DNA of 46,854 nucleotides from Epulopiscium sp. Nele67-Bin005 (GTDB lineage: Bacteria; Bacillota; Clostridia; Lachnospirales; Cellulosilyticaceae). The stretch spans positions 1 through 46,854 of the forward strand of contig LNZR01000006.1 of the NCBI GenBank assembly GCA_002007365.1, read 5' to 3'. Below the pieces are notes generated by a model. That model worked only from the letters and a program-made list of their open reading frames with translations. It did no database searches and was not told where the DNA came from. Numbering within the stretch: the first letter of the stretch is position 1; every line of letters starts with the position of its first letter. Below, in pieces: positions 45,539 through 46,854 of this stretch. A program made the position numbers and the translations under genes.

Positions 45539-46854
45539 GAGTATTCTAAAAAGGTTAGTTTGCGCCGTCAGACAAACAAAATGTTTAATATATTGATGGC
45601 ATGTGTATTAATTGTAACAACAACATTACAAATTGGGACTTCTGTGTACAATAGACATGAGAATGCACTTGGTTTATTATCAAAAAATACTCAATTAGTA
45701 GCAACAAAGTTTTCGGGCTGGGTAAATGAAAGTTTGGCAGTCCTAGATACTATTAGCCGAGAAATCATCATTGGTAATAGGTATGATGATTTGGAGGAAC
45801 TAAAGAAATATTTATCTTTACAGGTACAAAATAGAGAATATATTGAGTCTATGTATTTTGCAGATGCAAGAGGAACAGTGGTTCATTCTGGGGCTTGGAC
45901 TCCTCCTTCGGGATTTGATGTATCAACTCGTGATTGGTGGATAGGAGCAATGAATAGTGTTGGGCAACATGTTACAGATACGTATTCAGACTCGGTAACA
46001 GGAAACTTAGTAATTATTATGTCGCAAAAAGTTTATATTGGGTTAGAGTGTGTTGGAGTATTAGCGATTAATGTTGGTATTTCATCATTAGAAAGTTTTG
46101 TATCAGATTTATCATATGGAGATAATACAAAAGTTTGTGTTATAAATGAGCAAAATAATGTACTAATTCACCCAGACCCTGCAGTACAAACAGATTTTTA
46201 TGAAGAAAAAGTTCATATTACAGCACTTGGAGAAGATTATAGCAAATTAATGGAAAAAAGAGAGGGAGAAGTAATTACAATTACCCACCCCGACTTAGGA
46301 AGAACGTTTACTTCTTATAATTATATTGATGGAACTAATTGGAAAATTGTTGCATCAGAAACTTCAAATGTATTTAACGAAGTTTTACTTCATATTGGGT
46401 TAAGTTTAGTAATGATGGTTACTGTTCAGCTAATTACAAGCTACATAACAGATAGGTTTACACGCAGATTATTAGAGCCAGTAAAAATAGTTTCGCAAAC
46501 ATTAAATAATATTGCAGAAGGAAAGTTACAAATTGATATTTTAGATGGAATTAGTGTTGAGAGTGAGGACGTTGATATTTTAATAACATCAGCAAATTTA
46601 TTATCAACAAATCTAAAAGATTATATGAAAGAAATTAGTTATATTTTGTCACAATTTTCGGTCGGAGATTTTACACCAACTCCAACAAAAGATTATCATG
46701 GGGATTTTATTATAATTCATGACTCATTGATGGTAATTTCTGAAGGTCTAACAAATTTGGTGGGAGCAACAGTGTATGCAGCAGAAGAGGTTGATACAGC
46801 AGCCCAACAATTATCATCATCAGCGATATATCTTGCAGATTTAACTATGAAGCA
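45536..46854 (+). CDS. Methyl-accepting chemotaxis protein 3, 5' part
   Basis: The frame is open from 45536 to the window end, giving about 440 residues of a third dCache-HAMP receptor. It starts MEYSKKVSLRRQTNKMFNIL, so SLRRQT sits at the same residue number as in receptor 2, which supports this start. TM1 (about 16-36), the ectodomain with TRDWWIGAMNSVGQHVTDTYS, TM2 and HAMP are present; the signalling domain lies beyond the window. It is nearest to receptor 2. Translation start control is unusual (see the leader feature). Confidence 0.9.
   Translation, partial: MEYSKKVSLRRQTNKMFNILMACVLIVTTTLQIGTSVYNRHENALGLLSKNTQLVATKFSGWVNESLAVLDTISREIIIGNRYDDLEELKKYLSLQVQNREYIESMYFADARGTVVHSGAWTPPSGFDVSTRDWWIGAMNSVGQHVTDTYSDSVTGNLVIIMSQKVYIGLECVGVLAINVGISSLESFVSDLSYGDNTKVCVINEQNNVLIHPDPAVQTDFYEEKVHITALGEDYSKLMEKREGEVITITHPDLGRTFTSYNYIDGTNWKIVASETSNVFNEVLLHIGLSLVMMVTVQLITSYITDRFTRRLLEPVKIVSQTLNNIAEGKLQIDILDGISVESEDVDILITSANLLSTNLKDYMKEISYILSQFSVGDFTPTPTKDYHGDFIIIHDSLMVISEGLTNLVGATVYAAEEVDTAAQQLSSSAIYLADLTMK

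Noticed and set aside
45525-45596. ATG 45525 as the start of chemoreceptor 3
   Set aside because: It is in another frame and meets a stop after 23 codons; ATG 45536 is in frame and aligns with the start of receptor 2.

Overview
The window is AT-rich chromosomal DNA from a flagellated, low-GC Gram-positive bacterium, most likely an anaerobic Clostridia member. This rests on the gene order rpmG-secE-nusG-rplK-rplA-rplJ-rplL-rpoB-rpoC-rpsL-rpsG-fusA-tuf, strong GGAGG ribosome-binding sites, an L10 leader, and Firmicutes-type FlaG/FliD/FliS/YjfB proteins. Genus cannot be fixed from the sequence. No tRNA, rRNA, CRISPR array, prophage or complete insertion sequence was seen.

Region 1 (1-13252) couples flagellar assembly to synthesis of a nonulosonic acid, best read as CMP-legionaminic acid. 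legB (5' cut), legC, a PtmE-like sugar nucleotidyltransferase, a glycosyltransferase and a methyltransferase come first. A sigma-28-type promoter and flaG-fliD-fliS-yjfB follow, and then legH, legI, legG and legF complete the pathway. Behind legF lies a three-copy ~135-bp tandem repeat. Each unit has a strong ribosome-binding site and a 27-codon microORF, broken in copy 1. A second sigma-28-type promoter then precedes two overlapping flagellar chaperone-like genes.

Region 2 (13253-29715) is the translation/transcription core. Its control elements are readable: two 23S-rRNA-like L1 binding sites (before rplK and before rplA), an L10 leader with attenuator, intercistronic hairpins, and separate sigma-A promoters before rpmG, rplJ, rpoB, rpsL and tuf.

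Region 3 (29716-37784) is mixed housekeeping. On the minus strand are a secreted or anchored hypothetical protein, a three-gene operon (TPR/His10/Cys-rich protein, DUF5685-like protein, membrane protein) and a YitT protein. On the plus strand are trpS, a PHP-family hydrolase and the helicase pcrA.

Region 4 (37785-46854) is a chemoreceptor island with three paralogous dCache/HAMP methyl-accepting proteins, the last cut by the window end. Two of them share an unusual leader in which a covarying hairpin sits between the Shine-Dalgarno sequence and the start codon. Two share promoters with a TTGTATACAA-like palindrome in the -35/-10 spacer and another exactly 52 bp upstream. Between the second and third receptors lies a 1232-bp tandem duplication of an HTH-PD-(D/E)XK (Rpn-like) gene. 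Each copy has a possible internal start giving a small C-terminal product, and the two copies diverge mainly in that C-terminal segment. These arrangements, with the microORF repeat, are the best candidates for something undescribed.
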